From the NCBI GenBank assembly GCA_028281265.1, contig JANQKE010000117.1, positions 54,564 to 118,563 of the forward strand: a stretch of DNA of 64,000 nucleotides, written 5' to 3'. Shown piece by piece: positions 1-8,498 of this stretch. The position numbers and the translations under genes are program-made. The first letter of the stretch is position 1; every line of letters starts with the position of its first letter. This stretch comes from Alphaproteobacteria bacterium (lineage in GTDB: Bacteria > Pseudomonadota > Alphaproteobacteria > DSM-16000 > Inquilinaceae). The notes beneath the pieces are model-generated. The model was not told the origin of the DNA, did not search any database, and was given only the letters and a program-made list of their open reading frames with translations.

Positions 1-355
1 GGTTGGCCTGGGCGCCGGAATGCGGTTGGACGTTGGCGAATGAGGCGCCGAACAGGCGGCATGCCCGCTCGATCGCCAGCGTTTCGGCCACGTCGACATG
101 CTCGCACCCACCATAGTAGCGGCGGCCCGGATAGCCTTCGGCGTATTTGTTGGTCAGGACCGAACCTTGCGCCTCCATCACCGCCTTGGAGACAATGTTC
201 TCCGAGGCGATCAGCTCGATCTGCCGCTGCTGCCGGTCGAGTTCGGCGGCGATCGCGTCGGCGACGGCCGGATCGGTCTCGCCCAGCTGTCCGCCGAAGA
301 ACGTCTCGAACCCGGCGGTGGCGGGTCGTGCGTCGGCGGGGATGGCAGATGACAT
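1..355 (-). CDS. glyA: Serine hydroxymethyltransferase, N-terminal part (cut by window edge)
   Basis: PLP enzyme converting serine and tetrahydrofolate to glycine and 5,10-methylene-THF in the cytoplasm. Only the first 118 codons are present; the gene runs off the left edge. The ATG at 355 gives a protein with the SHMT N-terminal signature [13 protein letters not shown], then [11 protein letters not shown] and YYGGCEHVD, all strongly conserved in GlyA. The PLP lysine lies outside the window. It sits 136 bp downstream of rpiB on the same strand, the rpiB-glyA order common in alphaproteobacteria, so co-transcription is likely (inference). Confidence 0.95.
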   Translation of the reverse strand, partial: MSSAIPADARPATAGFETFFGGQLGETDPAVADAIAAELDRQQRQIELIASENIVSKAVMEAQGSVLTNKYAEGYPGRRYYGGCEHVDVAETLAIERACRLFGASFANVQPHSGAQAN

Positions 356-491
356 GACCGTTGCTCCTTCGACATGCTGATGGGCCAGCAGGCCCGACGA
401 GAGGCCGGCCGGCTTTGGCGGCGAACCGATGCCGGCCCCTGACGCCGGCCCCGATCGGACCGCACCCAGAATCCCAATCGAGGGCGAAGCG

Positions 492-941
492 TCAACCGGG
501 CGCCGCCGCAGCCGTGCCAAGCATGGCCACGCGGCGGGTGTGCCGCCCGCCCTCGAACGGGGTCGCGACGAACGCCCGCAGGGCCTCCTGCGCGACCTCG
601 GAGCCGACGATCCGAGCGCCCAAGGCGAGCACGTTCGCGTCGTTGTGCGCCCGGGCCAAACGGGCGGTCGTGACATCGTGACAAAGGGCTGCACGTACCA
701 GCGGATGCCGATTGCAGGCGATCGAAATGCCGATCCCGGTCCCGCACACAGCAACACCGAACTGCGCATCCCCGGCGGCGAGAGTCTCGGCAAGGGCGAA
801 CCCGAATCTCGGATAGTCCACCGACTCCGTTCCACCGGTGCCAAGATCGACCACCGACCACCCCGCGGAGCAGGCCGTACCGATCAGCGACAGCCGAAGG
901 CCGCGACCGGCATGATCGCTGGCGAAGGCGAGAACAGTCAT
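492..941 (-). CDS. rpiB: Ribose-5-phosphate isomerase B
   Basis: Interconverts ribose 5-phosphate and ribulose 5-phosphate in the pentose phosphate pathway. The 149-residue protein has the RpiB/LacA-LacB fold signatures: SDHAG near the N-terminus, [10 protein letters not shown] with the catalytic base Cys66, and the [18 protein letters not shown] block. The length is typical. An AAGG sequence lies a short distance upstream of the ATG. It is probably the first gene of the rpiB-glyA unit. Divergent from mucR across a 304-bp spacer. Confidence 0.95.
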   Translation of the reverse strand: MTVLAFASDHAGRGLRLSLIGTACSAGWSVVDLGTGGTESVDYPRFGFALAETLAAGDAQFGVAVCGTGIGISIACNRHPLVRAALCHDVTTARLARAHNDANVLALGARIVGSEVAQEALRAFVATPFEGGRHTRRVAMLGTAAAAPG

Positions 942-1245
942 AGAGTTGACCTTATATGGGGGCGGTATCCGGCAATCGGCAGCGAGCCGGCCACCGACCA
1001 GCAGTGACCGTCTGTAGGTAGCATCGCACGGCCCGACCGCGGAACAGCGAAATCCCCAGGCACCGCTGCGAGCAAGTCATTTGCATCGGAGTGATTGCCC
1101 ATACTCCGATATCGTCTGGTATCCAGTCTCGCCTAATTCTTCCTAACATGTAACAAGAGATGCAATGGTGAGAAAATCTTATTGACACTTCGCTATCGAA
1201 TGCCTTACTGGCGGTAGTAGGCAGATGACCGTTAGGACCACTCAG
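942..1245. other. Divergent intergenic region between rpiB and mucR
   Basis: No gene is seen. The right half (about 1120-1210) is clearly more AT-rich than its surroundings. It holds a TTGACA at 1182-1187, a plausible -35 box for mucR, but the expected -10 position (around 1205) has only a weak match. MucR proteins are known to bind AT-rich degenerate targets including their own promoters, so autoregulation here is plausible but not demonstrated. Confidence 0.5.
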
Positions 1246-1677
1246 ATGGTAGATCACGTCGATACAAAACAGCAACCAGACCTCACGGAGGTCCGCAAAC
1301 TCGCGACAACTATCGTGAGCGCATACGTCGGCAACAACGCTGTGACCGCGGACGCGCTACCACCCCTGATCAATGCGGTCTTCAGCACACTACATGGCCT
1401 CGGCAACGGCCCCGAGGATCATGTAGAGCCGACGCCAAAGCCCGCTGTCCCCATCAAGAAGTCAATTCAGGACGACTATCTGGTTTGCTTGGAAGACGGC
1501 AAGAAACTTAAGATGCTGAAACGCCATCTCCGCACCGCGTACAACCTGTCGCCAGAAGAGTATCGTGCCAAATGGGGGCTGCCGCATGACTATCCGATGG
1601 TAGCCCCGAACTACGCCAAGCAGCGTTCGGAGTTCGCCAAGAAGATCGGCCTCGGTCGCCGCGGCAACGGAGGCTGA
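1246..1677 (+). CDS. mucR: MucR/Ros family zinc-finger transcriptional regulator
   Basis: 143-residue regulator of the Ros/MucR family, known in alphaproteobacteria to control exopolysaccharide, motility and cell-cycle genes by binding AT-rich promoters. The C-terminal DNA-binding half shows the family signature YLVCLEDGKKLKMLKRHLR followed by YNLSPEEYRAKWGLP and DYPMVAPNYA. The first zinc-ligand pair is reduced to one Cys followed by Asp (CLED), as in many MucR proteins. I chose the ATG at 1246 over the in-frame ATG at 1225 because AGGA at 1234-1237 is well placed for it. The N-terminal half is the expected oligomerisation region. Confidence 0.92.
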   Translation: MVDHVDTKQQPDLTEVRKLATTIVSAYVGNNAVTADALPPLINAVFSTLHGLGNGPEDHVEPTPKPAVPIKKSIQDDYLVCLEDGKKLKMLKRHLRTAYNLSPEEYRAKWGLPHDYPMVAPNYAKQRSEFAKKIGLGRRGNGG

Positions 1678-1705
1678 CCGGGCGGCAGTGAACCCGGCCG
1701 GCGGG

Positions 1706-1942
1706 TTACGCGGTCCAGCCGGTGGTCGACTGCCGACTCGCCCGCCGGTCACCACGATCCTGCCCGCTCCGCCCCAGAACATAGGCGAGCTTCGCAACGG
1801 CCACGCGTTCCAGAGCCGCGGGACCGGCGCTGGCCGGTCCCTGGATCGACACCTCGACACCGGTCGCGCTGTCGACCGCATTGACCCGTACACTGGTCCC
1901 CTGCGGGATGAACTCGAGCAGCGTGTGGCGATCGGGAGGCAT
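1706..1942 (-). CDS. Small conserved protein, DUF6898-like
   Basis: 78-residue protein. The first ~60 residues (LLEFIPQGTSVRVNAVDSATGVEVSIQG...AALERVAVAKLAYVL) resemble a short uncharacterised domain I recall in Rhodospirillales proteins (DUF6898); this is from memory. The C-terminal tail is low complexity and basic. No signal peptide or membrane segment. It lies between mucR and lrgA on the opposite strand with 28 bp to the mucR stop, so the two are convergent. Function unknown. Confidence 0.6.
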   Translation of the reverse strand: MPPDRHTLLEFIPQGTSVRVNAVDSATGVEVSIQGPASAGPAALERVAVAKLAYVLGRSGQDRGDRRASRQSTTGWTA

Positions 1943-2071
1943 GATCCGACTCGATCCGATGGACGAGCCCCCAGTTTAGCCTCCGACCGTTGATGTTCGG
2001 TAAACCAATGCCTTGCCGCGGGCCGTCTCCGACCAATCCTCCCCTTCGGAGTCGAACCGGAGGGCATTGTG

Positions 2072-2458
2072 ATGCTGGGCTACCTGACGCTGCTTCTGGT
2101 CTGCCAGTTGATCGGGGAGAGCCTGGCGGTGGTGCTCGCGATCCCGCTGCCCGGACCGCTGATCGGCATGGCCGTCCTGTTCGTCATCGTGTTCGCGGCC
2201 GATGCGCTGGGGGCACGCGGCGTCGTCGATGGCACGACGGAGGCGGCCGACGCGCTGTTGAGGCATCTGTCGCTGCTGTTCGTGCCGGCGGGGGTCGGTG
2301 TGGTTCTCCATCTGGCGCTGATCCGGGAGGAATGGCTGTCGATCACGCTGGCGCTGATCGGCAGCGCGGTGTTGACCACATTGGTCACCGGTTGGGTGAT
2401 GCAGCGCTTGGGGCCTGCCGAACCGCCGGCCGGGGGCTTGGATCGGTCCCGGGACTGA
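2072..2458 (+). CDS. LrgA/CidA family holin-like membrane protein
   Basis: 128-residue membrane protein with four hydrophobic segments. The motif PLPGPLIGMAVLF at about residues 26-38 is the LrgA/CidA hallmark, and LFVPAGVGVV follows in the third segment. In Firmicutes these proteins are holin/antiholin-like or act with LrgB in pyruvate transport; the role in alphaproteobacteria is not established. GGAGGG at 2059-2064 places the ATG at 2072 better than the GTG at 2069. The LrgB partner starts 13 bp downstream, so the two form an operon. Confidence 0.9.
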   Translation: MLGYLTLLLVCQLIGESLAVVLAIPLPGPLIGMAVLFVIVFAADALGARGVVDGTTEAADALLRHLSLLFVPAGVGVVLHLALIREEWLSITLALIGSAVLTTLVTGWVMQRLGPAEPPAGGLDRSRD

Positions 2459-2471
2459 CGGAGGCCGGACG

Positions 2472-3194
2472 ATGGGCGAACCGCTGTTCGACCTGTGGAT
2501 CTATCTTTCGACGACGCCGCTGTTGGGCCTGACCGTCACGTTGGCGGCATACATCGGCGCCGACGCCCTTTATCGACGGACCGGCCGCCACCCGGCGGCG
2601 AACCCCGTGCTGTGGGCGGTGTTGCTGCTGTGCGGGCTGTTGTGGATCACGGGCACCGACTACGGCACCTATTTCGAAGGTGCGCAGTTCATCCATTTCC
2701 TGCTGGGCCCGGCGACCGTGGCCCTTGCGGTGCCGTTGTACGCCGCCGTGAAACGGGCCGCACGCTCGCTGCCCGCAGCCATCGTTGCGGTGCTGTGTGG
2801 CGCCGTCACCGCATCGGGCAGCGCGGTCGGCATCGCCTGGCTGCTGGGCGCCGGGGAAGCGACCCTGCTGTCCCTGGCACCGAAATCGGTGACGACGCCG
2901 ATTGCCATGGGCGTCAGCGATCGTATCGGCGGGCTGCCGTCCCTGACGGCCGTGCTGGTCATACTGACCGGGATCCTGGGCGCGGTGATCGGGCCGCCGC
3001 TTCTGTCGGCGGTCGGGATCAAGGGCTGGATGGCCCGGGGTTTGGCGGTCGGTGTGACCGGACATGGCATCGCCACCGCCCGAGCACTCGGCGTTCACCC
3101 CGTGGCCGGCGCGTTCAGCAGCCTGGCGATGGGGCTCAACGGTGTCGCGACGGCGGTGTTGATCCCGCTCGTGCTCACGCTGCTGACGGGGTGA
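2472..3194 (+). CDS. LrgB family membrane protein
   Basis: 240-residue polytopic inner-membrane protein, partner of the LrgA-like gene just upstream. Diagnostic LrgB motifs are FLLGPATVALAVPLY, LAPKSVTTPIAMGVS and the C-terminal GHGIATARAL followed by AFSSLAMGLNG. GGAGG lies 8 bp before the ATG. The 3' end overlaps the 3' end of the convergent ldtR by 20 bp, so transcription of one gene could interfere with the other (inference). Likely function: murein hydrolase export control or small-carboxylate transport. Confidence 0.92.
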   Translation: MGEPLFDLWIYLSTTPLLGLTVTLAAYIGADALYRRTGRHPAANPVLWAVLLLCGLLWITGTDYGTYFEGAQFIHFLLGPATVALAVPLYAAVKRAARSLPAAIVAVLCGAVTASGSAVGIAWLLGAGEATLLSLAPKSVTTPIAMGVSDRIGGLPSLTAVLVILTGILGAVIGPPLLSAVGIKGWMARGLAVGVTGHGIATARALGVHPVAGAFSSLAMGLNGVATAVLIPLVLTLLTG

Positions 3195-3654
3195 CGGCCG
3201 ACCGAACCAGCGGGTCGACCCGCCCGGTCCAGAACCGTTCCAGCCGCATCAAGACCTCGTTCAGCTCGCGCAGCTTGGGATCGTCCATATCCGCGAGTTG
3301 CAGGTCGCTAACATGCCGTTCGAACATATCCCGTAGTTTTGCGGCGAGTGATGTTCCCTTGGCCGTCAGCCGGACCCGGACCGAACGCCTGTCGTGGGGC
3401 GAGCGATACTGTTCGAGATAGCCGTTCTCCACCATCTTCTTCACGTTATAGGAGACATTCGATCCCAGATAGTACCCGCGCGCGGTCAACTCCCCAACGG
3501 TAAGCTCATCATCGCCGATATTGTACAAGATGAGGGCTTGCACGTTGTTGATATCGCGGACGGCGAGACCATCCAGTTCCGCCTTCACCACTTCCAGGAA
3601 GTAGCGGTGCAGCCGTTCGATTAGCAGGATGCTTTGATAGTACGGGTGCTGCAA
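3175..3654 (-). CDS. ldtR: MarR-type winged-helix regulator, LdtR family
   Basis: 159-residue regulator. The sequence IERLHRYFLEVVK, then VRDINNVQALILYNIGDDELTVGELT and YYLGSNVSYNVKKMVENGYL, is near-invariant in alphaproteobacterial LdtR. In Liberibacter LdtR controls an L,D-transpeptidase gene and osmotic tolerance. The start is TTG at 3654: GGAGGG lies six bases upstream on the coding strand and no ATG fits better. A near-perfect 10+2+10 inverted repeat at 3695-3716 lies 41-62 bp upstream and is probably its own operator. Convergent with lrgB, with overlapping 3' ends. Confidence 0.88.
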   Translation of the reverse strand: MQHPYYQSILLIERLHRYFLEVVKAELDGLAVRDINNVQALILYNIGDDELTVGELTARGYYLGSNVSYNVKKMVENGYLEQYRSPHDRRSVRVRLTAKGTSLAAKLRDMFERHVSDLQLADMDDPKLRELNEVLMRLERFWTGRVDPLVRSAVTPSAA

Positions 3655-3694
3655 GGGAAGCCCTCCTCGTCCTTACGTCATCTGACCGACACTA

Positions 3695-3716
3695 TCATAG
3701 CATGTGCATGCCATGA
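3695..3716. promoter_or_regulatory. Probable LdtR operator
   Basis: Inverted repeat TCATAGCATG-TG-CATGCCATGA, nine of ten arm positions complementary. It overlaps a TATGAT hexamer on the minus strand (3699-3694), a reasonable -10 box for ldtR. Position and symmetry fit a MarR-type dimer site and negative autoregulation; the assignment is inference. Confidence 0.6.
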
Positions 3717-3747
3717 CAGAGCCTTACAAGCTTACCCTAACATCGTC

Positions 3748-4638
3748 CTAATGTTTGCGGCTGATCATCTCAAAAATAGCCGAAAAATCCAACTCGGCCA
3801 TACCGCGATCGCACATGCGACCGAATGCTCCAGCGGCCAGGGCGCCGGCCGCGGTCTCCACACCGGTTTCCTCAGCCGCCGCCTGGGCGAGCTTGAGGTC
3901 CTTGAGCATCATCGCAGCCGTGAACCCGGGCGCGTAGCCGCGGTTCGCCGGCGACGTCGGAACCGGCCCCGGAACCGGGCAGTAGGTGGTCAACGACCAG
4001 CATTGGCCCGAGGCGGCGCTGGCGACGTCGAACAGCGTCTGCCGATCAAGTCCAAGCCGGTCGGCCAGGGCGAACGCCTCGGCCACCGACATCATCTGGA
4101 TCCCCAGCATCATGTTGTTGCAGACCTTCGCGGCCTGACCGGCCCCGCTGGCACCGGTGTGGACGATGCGCTTGCCCAGCGCTTCCAGGATCGGCTCGGC
4201 CCGGCCGAAGGCCTCCTGCTCCCCGCCGACCATGAAGGTCAGCGTACCGGCCTGAGCGCCGCCGACACCGCCGCTGACCGGGGCATCGACCATGGCAAGA
4301 CCCTTGTCGGCAGCGGCGGCCGCCACGTCCCGAGTCGTGCCGACGTCGACCGTCGAGCAATCGATCAGAAGCGTGCCGGCACGGGCGTGGGCGAACACCC
4401 CGGCCACCCCGGCGTAAACGGCCCTGACCTGCGGGCCCGCCGGCAGCATGGTCACGACGGCATCGGCTCCGGTCACCGCCTCGGCCAAGCTCGCGGCCGG
4501 ATGCACGCCGGCCTCCGCGGCCCTCGCCAGGTGATCGGGGTTGAGATCGACGCCGCGGACCGTGCGGCCGGCCTTGACCAGATTGGCCGCCATCGGGCCC
4601 CCCATGTTGCCAAGGCCGATGAAGGCGATCGTCGCCAT
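3748..4638 (-). CDS. mmsB: 3-hydroxyisobutyrate dehydrogenase
   Basis: NAD-dependent oxidation of 3-hydroxyisobutyrate to methylmalonate semialdehyde in valine breakdown. The 296-residue protein starts MATIAFIGLGNMGGPMA, a Rossmann GxGxMG motif. The substrate motif DAPVSGGVGGA lies near the middle, and the catalytic Lys is in GAGQAAKVCNNMM. The ATG at 4638 begins directly at the Rossmann strand; upstream in-frame ATGs add a non-conserved tail. Last gene of a three-gene operon with the hydrolase and dehydrogenase upstream. The next enzyme, semialdehyde dehydrogenase (mmsA), is not in the window. Confidence 0.93.
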   Translation of the reverse strand: MATIAFIGLGNMGGPMAANLVKAGRTVRGVDLNPDHLARAAEAGVHPAASLAEAVTGADAVVTMLPAGPQVRAVYAGVAGVFAHARAGTLLIDCSTVDVGTTRDVAAAAADKGLAMVDAPVSGGVGGAQAGTLTFMVGGEQEAFGRAEPILEALGKRIVHTGASGAGQAAKVCNNMMLGIQMMSVAEAFALADRLGLDRQTLFDVASAASGQCWSLTTYCPVPGPVPTSPANRGYAPGFTAAMMLKDLKLAQAAAEETGVETAAGALAAGAFGRMCDRGMAELDFSAIFEMISRKH

Positions 4639-4680
4639 GCTGTGTCCTCCCTTGCGCTCGCCGGGCGCGTCCACGCGCTG

Positions 4681-5769
4681 TCAGTCCCCCAGTACCAGAT
4701 CCCGCCCGCCCAAGGGGGCGAAGTGCCGATCCACCAGGTCGGCATCGACCTCGGCAAGACTGTTCGGCACCCAGTGCGGTGCCTTGTCCTTGTCCACCAG
4801 GACCGCCCGGATCCCCTCGTAGAAGTCGTGCCCGGCCATGCAGGCCTGGCTCATCCGGTACTCGATGGTCACCACGTCCGAATAGGACAGGCCGGCGCAG
4901 CGGCGCAGTTGCGCCAGCGTGATCTTGAGGCTGGTGGGCGACATCCGGCCGAGGGTCTCGGCCGTCGTCGTCGCGAAACCGCCGCCCTCGGCCGCGAGCC
5001 GGCTTACGATCTCCTCCACCCGATCGGCGGCGAAGCAGCGGTCGATCAGCGCCCGGTGAGCGGCCAGAGGGGATGGCCCCGGATCGCTGTGGAACTGGTC
5101 GAGCACCGCTTCCAGCGCTTCCGGTACCGCGAGATCGGTTTGGGCCAGCGCGTCGATCAAGGCCGGCACCCGGCCCGACGGCACATGGTGCGTGGCATAC
5201 CCCGTCATCATCGCTTCGGCGGCGGTCCCGCGGGCCCCGGTGAGCCCGAAATAGGTCCCCAGCTCACCCGGATAGCGGGTCAGGAACCAGCCGCCGCCGA
5301 CATCCGGAAACAGCCCGATCCCGGTCTCGGGCATCGCGACCATCAGCCGCTCGGTCACCACGCGGTAGGCGCCGTGGGTCGAAAGCCCGACCCCGCCGCC
5401 CATCGCGATACCGTCGACCAGCGCGATATAGGGCTTGGGGAAGGTGTGGATCCGGTGGTTGAGGACATACTCCTCCCGAAAGAAATCCGCCGTCATCCCC
5501 GTCAGATCGGTGCCGTGGCGTTTGGCCTCGAGGCCGGCCTCGTAGACCGCCCGGACATCCCCGCCCGCGCAGAACGCCCGATCGCCGGCGCCCCGGATCA
5601 CCACCGCCCCGACCCCGGGATCGGCTTCCCAGGCGTCGAGCTGCGGGCCGATCGCCCGGATCATCCCGAGGCTGAGGGCGTTGAGCGCCTGGGGCCGGTT
5701 GAGCGTGATCAGCCCAAGCGGACCCTTCGTTTCGAACAGAACCGGAGCGGTCTCGGTCGCATCGGACAT
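4681..5769 (-). CDS. 3-hydroxyisobutyryl-CoA hydrolase (enoyl-CoA hydratase family)
   Basis: 362-residue crotonase-fold enzyme that releases 3-hydroxyisobutyrate from its CoA ester in valine catabolism. Seen: N-terminal GLITLNRPQALNALS, the oxyanion-hole segment FCAGGDVRAVYE, MGGGVGLSTHGAYRV, and MPETGIGLFPDVGGG, which carries the Glu typical of HIBCH. The longer C-terminus compared with ordinary enoyl-CoA hydratases also fits HIBCH. It lies 42 bp upstream of mmsB and 69 bp downstream of the acyl-CoA dehydrogenase, matching the order of pathway steps. Confidence 0.9.
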   Translation of the reverse strand: MSDATETAPVLFETKGPLGLITLNRPQALNALSLGMIRAIGPQLDAWEADPGVGAVVIRGAGDRAFCAGGDVRAVYEAGLEAKRHGTDLTGMTADFFREEYVLNHRIHTFPKPYIALVDGIAMGGGVGLSTHGAYRVVTERLMVAMPETGIGLFPDVGGGWFLTRYPGELGTYFGLTGARGTAAEAMMTGYATHHVPSGRVPALIDALAQTDLAVPEALEAVLDQFHSDPGPSPLAAHRALIDRCFAADRVEEIVSRLAAEGGGFATTTAETLGRMSPTSLKITLAQLRRCAGLSYSDVVTIEYRMSQACMAGHDFYEGIRAVLVDKDKAPHWVPNSLAEVDADLVDRHFAPLGGRDLVLGD

Positions 5770-5838
5770 TGCGGATCGTCTCGCAAAAGGGGGCAGGGTC
5801 GGATGAAGGGACGGACCCTATCGGGTGAGGCCGACGCG

Positions 5839-6978
5839 TCAGCCGGCCAACACGTGCCGGGCGATGATCACCCGCATGATTTCGTTGGTACCCTCTAGAA
5901 TCCGATGCACGCGCAAGTCACGTAAGAACCGCTCGACCGGATACTCTCGGATATAGCCGTAGCCACCGTGCAACTGCAGCGCTTCGTCACAGATGTCGAA
6001 ACAGATGTCGGTGGCGAAACGCTTGGCCATCGCACAGCGCGGGGTGGCGTCCCGGTCGCCCGTATCCAGGGCGACCGCGGCGCGGTAGACCATGAGCCGG
6101 GCGGCCTCCAGATGGGTGGCCATGTCCGCGAGCTTGAACTGGGTCGCCTGGAAGGCGGCGATGGGCTTGTCGAACTGCCTGCGCTGCCCGACATAGTCCG
6201 TGGCCGCCGCCAGACAGGCCGAGGCCCCGCCCAGCGAACAGGCCCCGATGTTGACCCGGCCCCCATCGAGACCCTTCATCGCCAAGGTGAAGCCCTGACC
6301 TTCCTCGCCGAGCCGGTTGTCCGCCGGGATCGCGCAGTCCTCGAAGACCACCGCGGCGGTGGGCTGGCTGTTCCATCCCATCTTCTTTTCGAGCTTGCCG
6401 AAGGACAGCCCGGGCGTTCCGGCCGGTACCAGGAACGCGCTGACGCCCTTCGGGCCGGGCCCGCCGGTCCGGGCCATGACGAGGTAGAGGTCGGACGCCG
6501 ACCCGCCGGAAATGAACGCCTTGGAGCCGTTCAGCACATACGCGTCGCCCCGGCGGTCCGCCCGGGTCCGGAGCGAGGCGGCATCCGAGCCGGAGCCGGG
6601 CTCGGTCAGGCAGTAGCTGGCCACCGTCTCCATGGTCATCAGCCCGGGCAGAAAGCGGGCGCGCTGCTCCACGCTGCCGAAGCTGTCGATCATCCAGGCG
6701 ACCATGTTGTGGATCGACAGGAAGGCCGCCGTCGACACACAGGCCGACGACAGCGCCTCGAACACCAACGCCGCATCCAGCCGGGTCAGACCGGAACCGC
6801 CCTGCTCCTCCCCGCAATAGATGCCGGCCAGGCCCAACTCGGCCGCCGCCCGCAGCGTATCGACCGGGAAATGCGCGGTCTCGTCCCACTCCGCCGCGAA
6901 GGGCGCCAGCCGGTCGGCCGCGAACCCGCGGGCCATGTCCTGGATGGCGTGCTGCTCCTCGCTGAGCGTGAAATCCAT
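5839..6978 (-). CDS. Acyl-CoA dehydrogenase, probable isobutyryl-CoA dehydrogenase
   Basis: 379-residue FAD enzyme that would oxidise isobutyryl-CoA to methacrylyl-CoA. It starts MDFTLSEEQHAIQDMARGF and carries the acyl-CoA dehydrogenase signatures CLTEPGSGSDAASLRT, FISGGSASDLYLVMARTG and QLHGGYGYIREYPVERFLRD. The catalytic Glu sits in LEGTNEIMR. Substrate preference is inferred from the operon with HIBCH and mmsB and from overall similarity to ACAD8-type enzymes. The ATG at 6978 was chosen over an upstream in-frame start because the family begins at this helix. First gene of the operon; divergent from hemB. Confidence 0.88.
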   Translation of the reverse strand: MDFTLSEEQHAIQDMARGFAADRLAPFAAEWDETAHFPVDTLRAAAELGLAGIYCGEEQGGSGLTRLDAALVFEALSSACVSTAAFLSIHNMVAWMIDSFGSVEQRARFLPGLMTMETVASYCLTEPGSGSDAASLRTRADRRGDAYVLNGSKAFISGGSASDLYLVMARTGGPGPKGVSAFLVPAGTPGLSFGKLEKKMGWNSQPTAAVVFEDCAIPADNRLGEEGQGFTLAMKGLDGGRVNIGACSLGGASACLAAATDYVGQRRQFDKPIAAFQATQFKLADMATHLEAARLMVYRAAVALDTGDRDATPRCAMAKRFATDICFDICDEALQLHGGYGYIREYPVERFLRDLRVHRILEGTNEIMRVIIARHVLAG

Positions 6979-7205
6979 GTTCCTGCCTCCCCTGTCGGCG
7001 CGGCCTCCGACCGCCACCGGGTAACGATGTTGCTGTAGGCAAGCCTCGTCCGCCGGTCAAATCGGCATGTGCATGGCGGCTATGGAAGGATAGACGGGTC
7101 GCGGCGGGCCGCGTGGATTGATCGCGATCAGTTGTCGCGGGCGGATGGGCCGGGCAAAGTTGCCCGCAAGCAACAGTCCTGCCGCTTGAGATCCTGGAAC
7201 CGACC

Positions 7206-8213
7206 ATGACGCGGATGCCCTATCCCGGCTGCTATCCGACCGCCCGCCCCCGTCGCAACCGGGCGGACGCGGCTACCCGACGCATGGTGGCGGAAGCACG
7301 GCTCGGCGTGGACGATCTGATCTGGCCGATCTTCCTGAAGGACGGCGGCGGCGCGGCCGAACCGGTGGACTCGATGCCGGGCGTGTTCCGCTACGGTGTG
7401 GACGAGGCCGTCGCCGTGGCGCACCGGGCGGCACAGCTTGGCTTGCCGGCGGTGGTCCTGTTCCCGTGCACGCCGGACGGGCTGAAGACCGATGACGGGC
7501 GGGAATCCTACAATCCGGACAATCTGACCTGCCGCACGATCCGCGCGATCAAGGCTGCCGACCCCGGTCTGGCGGTGATGACCGATATCGCGCTCGATCC
7601 TTACACCACTCACGGCCATGACGGCGTGATCCGGGACGGCAGGATCGTCAACGACGAGTCGGTGGAGGTGCTGGTGCGCCAGGCGCTGGCCCAGGCCGAT
7701 GCCGGGGCGGATATCCTGGCACCGTCGGACATGATGGACGGCCGGATCGGGGCGATCCGCCGGGCCCTGGAGCAGGCGAACCACGCCGAGATCAGGCTCA
7801 TGGCCTATGCCGCCAAATACGCCTCGGCCTTCTACGGCCCGTTCCGGGATGCAGTGGGCTCCGGCGGCGTTCTCAGGGGCGACAAGAAGACCTATCAGAT
7901 GGACCCGGCCAATTCGGAAGAGGCGATCCGGGAGACCGCACTGGACATCGCCGAAGGGGCCGACATGGTCATGGTCAAGCCCGGCTTGCCCTATCTGGAC
8001 ATCGTCCATCGGATCAAGCAGGCCTTCGCGGTGCCGACGGCCGTCTATCATGTCAGCGGGGAGTTCTCGATGCTGCACGCCGCCGCCGAGCGCGGTTGGA
8101 TCGACTACGACCGCGGTCTGATGGAAGTCCTGCTCAGCTTCAAGCGCGCCGGGGCCGATATGATCCTGACCTATGGCGCGCCGCGGGCCGCGGAGCTCCT
8201 CGCGAGCCGGTGA
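7206..8213 (+). CDS. hemB: Delta-aminolevulinic acid dehydratase (porphobilinogen synthase)
   Basis: Condenses two 5-aminolevulinate molecules to porphobilinogen in haem, cobalamin and chlorophyll synthesis. 335 residues, full length. The two active-site lysines are visible: Lys204 in AYAAKYAS and the Schiff-base Lys258 in MVMVKPG. The metal site reads TDIALDPYTTHGHDG, so the cysteine triad of zinc-type enzymes is replaced by Ala/Asp. That pattern marks the Mg-dependent/alphaproteobacterial class. Single gene, divergent from the acyl-CoA dehydrogenase operon. The downstream 410 bp hold two repeat families. Confidence 0.96.
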   Translation: MTRMPYPGCYPTARPRRNRADAATRRMVAEARLGVDDLIWPIFLKDGGGAAEPVDSMPGVFRYGVDEAVAVAHRAAQLGLPAVVLFPCTPDGLKTDDGRESYNPDNLTCRTIRAIKAADPGLAVMTDIALDPYTTHGHDGVIRDGRIVNDESVEVLVRQALAQADAGADILAPSDMMDGRIGAIRRALEQANHAEIRLMAYAAKYASAFYGPFRDAVGSGGVLRGDKKTYQMDPANSEEAIRETALDIAEGADMVMVKPGLPYLDIVHRIKQAFAVPTAVYHVSGEFSMLHAAAERGWIDYDRGLMEVLLSFKRAGADMILTYGAPRAAELLASR

Positions 8214-8273
8214 CCTGCCGGGCGGTCAGGTGCAGGTGAGGTCGGCAGCGACGACCTCCTGTACCGGTTCGCG

Positions 8274-8388
8274 CCGAGGTGACTTCATCTCAAGTCGTAC
8301 GGTGTTCAACGCCATGCGAGGCCTTCCGCGCACGAGCGCGGGCACGCGGGCCACGTCGCGACCAACCTTACCCATCGCGACATGGCGG
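8274..8388 (+). repeat. Family B intergenic repeat, copy 1
   Basis: Begins at CCGAGGTGACTTCATCTCAA and ends near CATCGCGACATGGCGG. It aligns by eye with 23114-23204 and 61094-61205. Shared landmarks are CATCTCAAGTCG, TTCAA, GCGAGG followed by a G/C-rich hairpin, and a CGCGGGCACGCG-like second hairpin. The tail GTCGCGAC...CATCGCGAC is shared with copy 3 only. It starts 60 bp after the hemB stop. Confidence 0.6.
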
Positions 8389-8498
8389 TATGGGGAGAGG
8401 GGCACGCCCCCCTTGCTTTCTGCCCGCCCCGCCCCGATCTCCCGATCGTCGGGCCGGAGCGCGGCCTTAATACCTTCTATTCATTGTGCCTTTTTGGC

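Noticed and set aside
3634..5898. A 754-codon plus-strand open frame opposite the valine-degradation genes
   Set aside because: Product is Arg/His/Gly/Pro-rich with no family motifs, and the minus strand encodes mmsB and the HIBCH hydrolase with full signatures. It is a high-GC antisense shadow.
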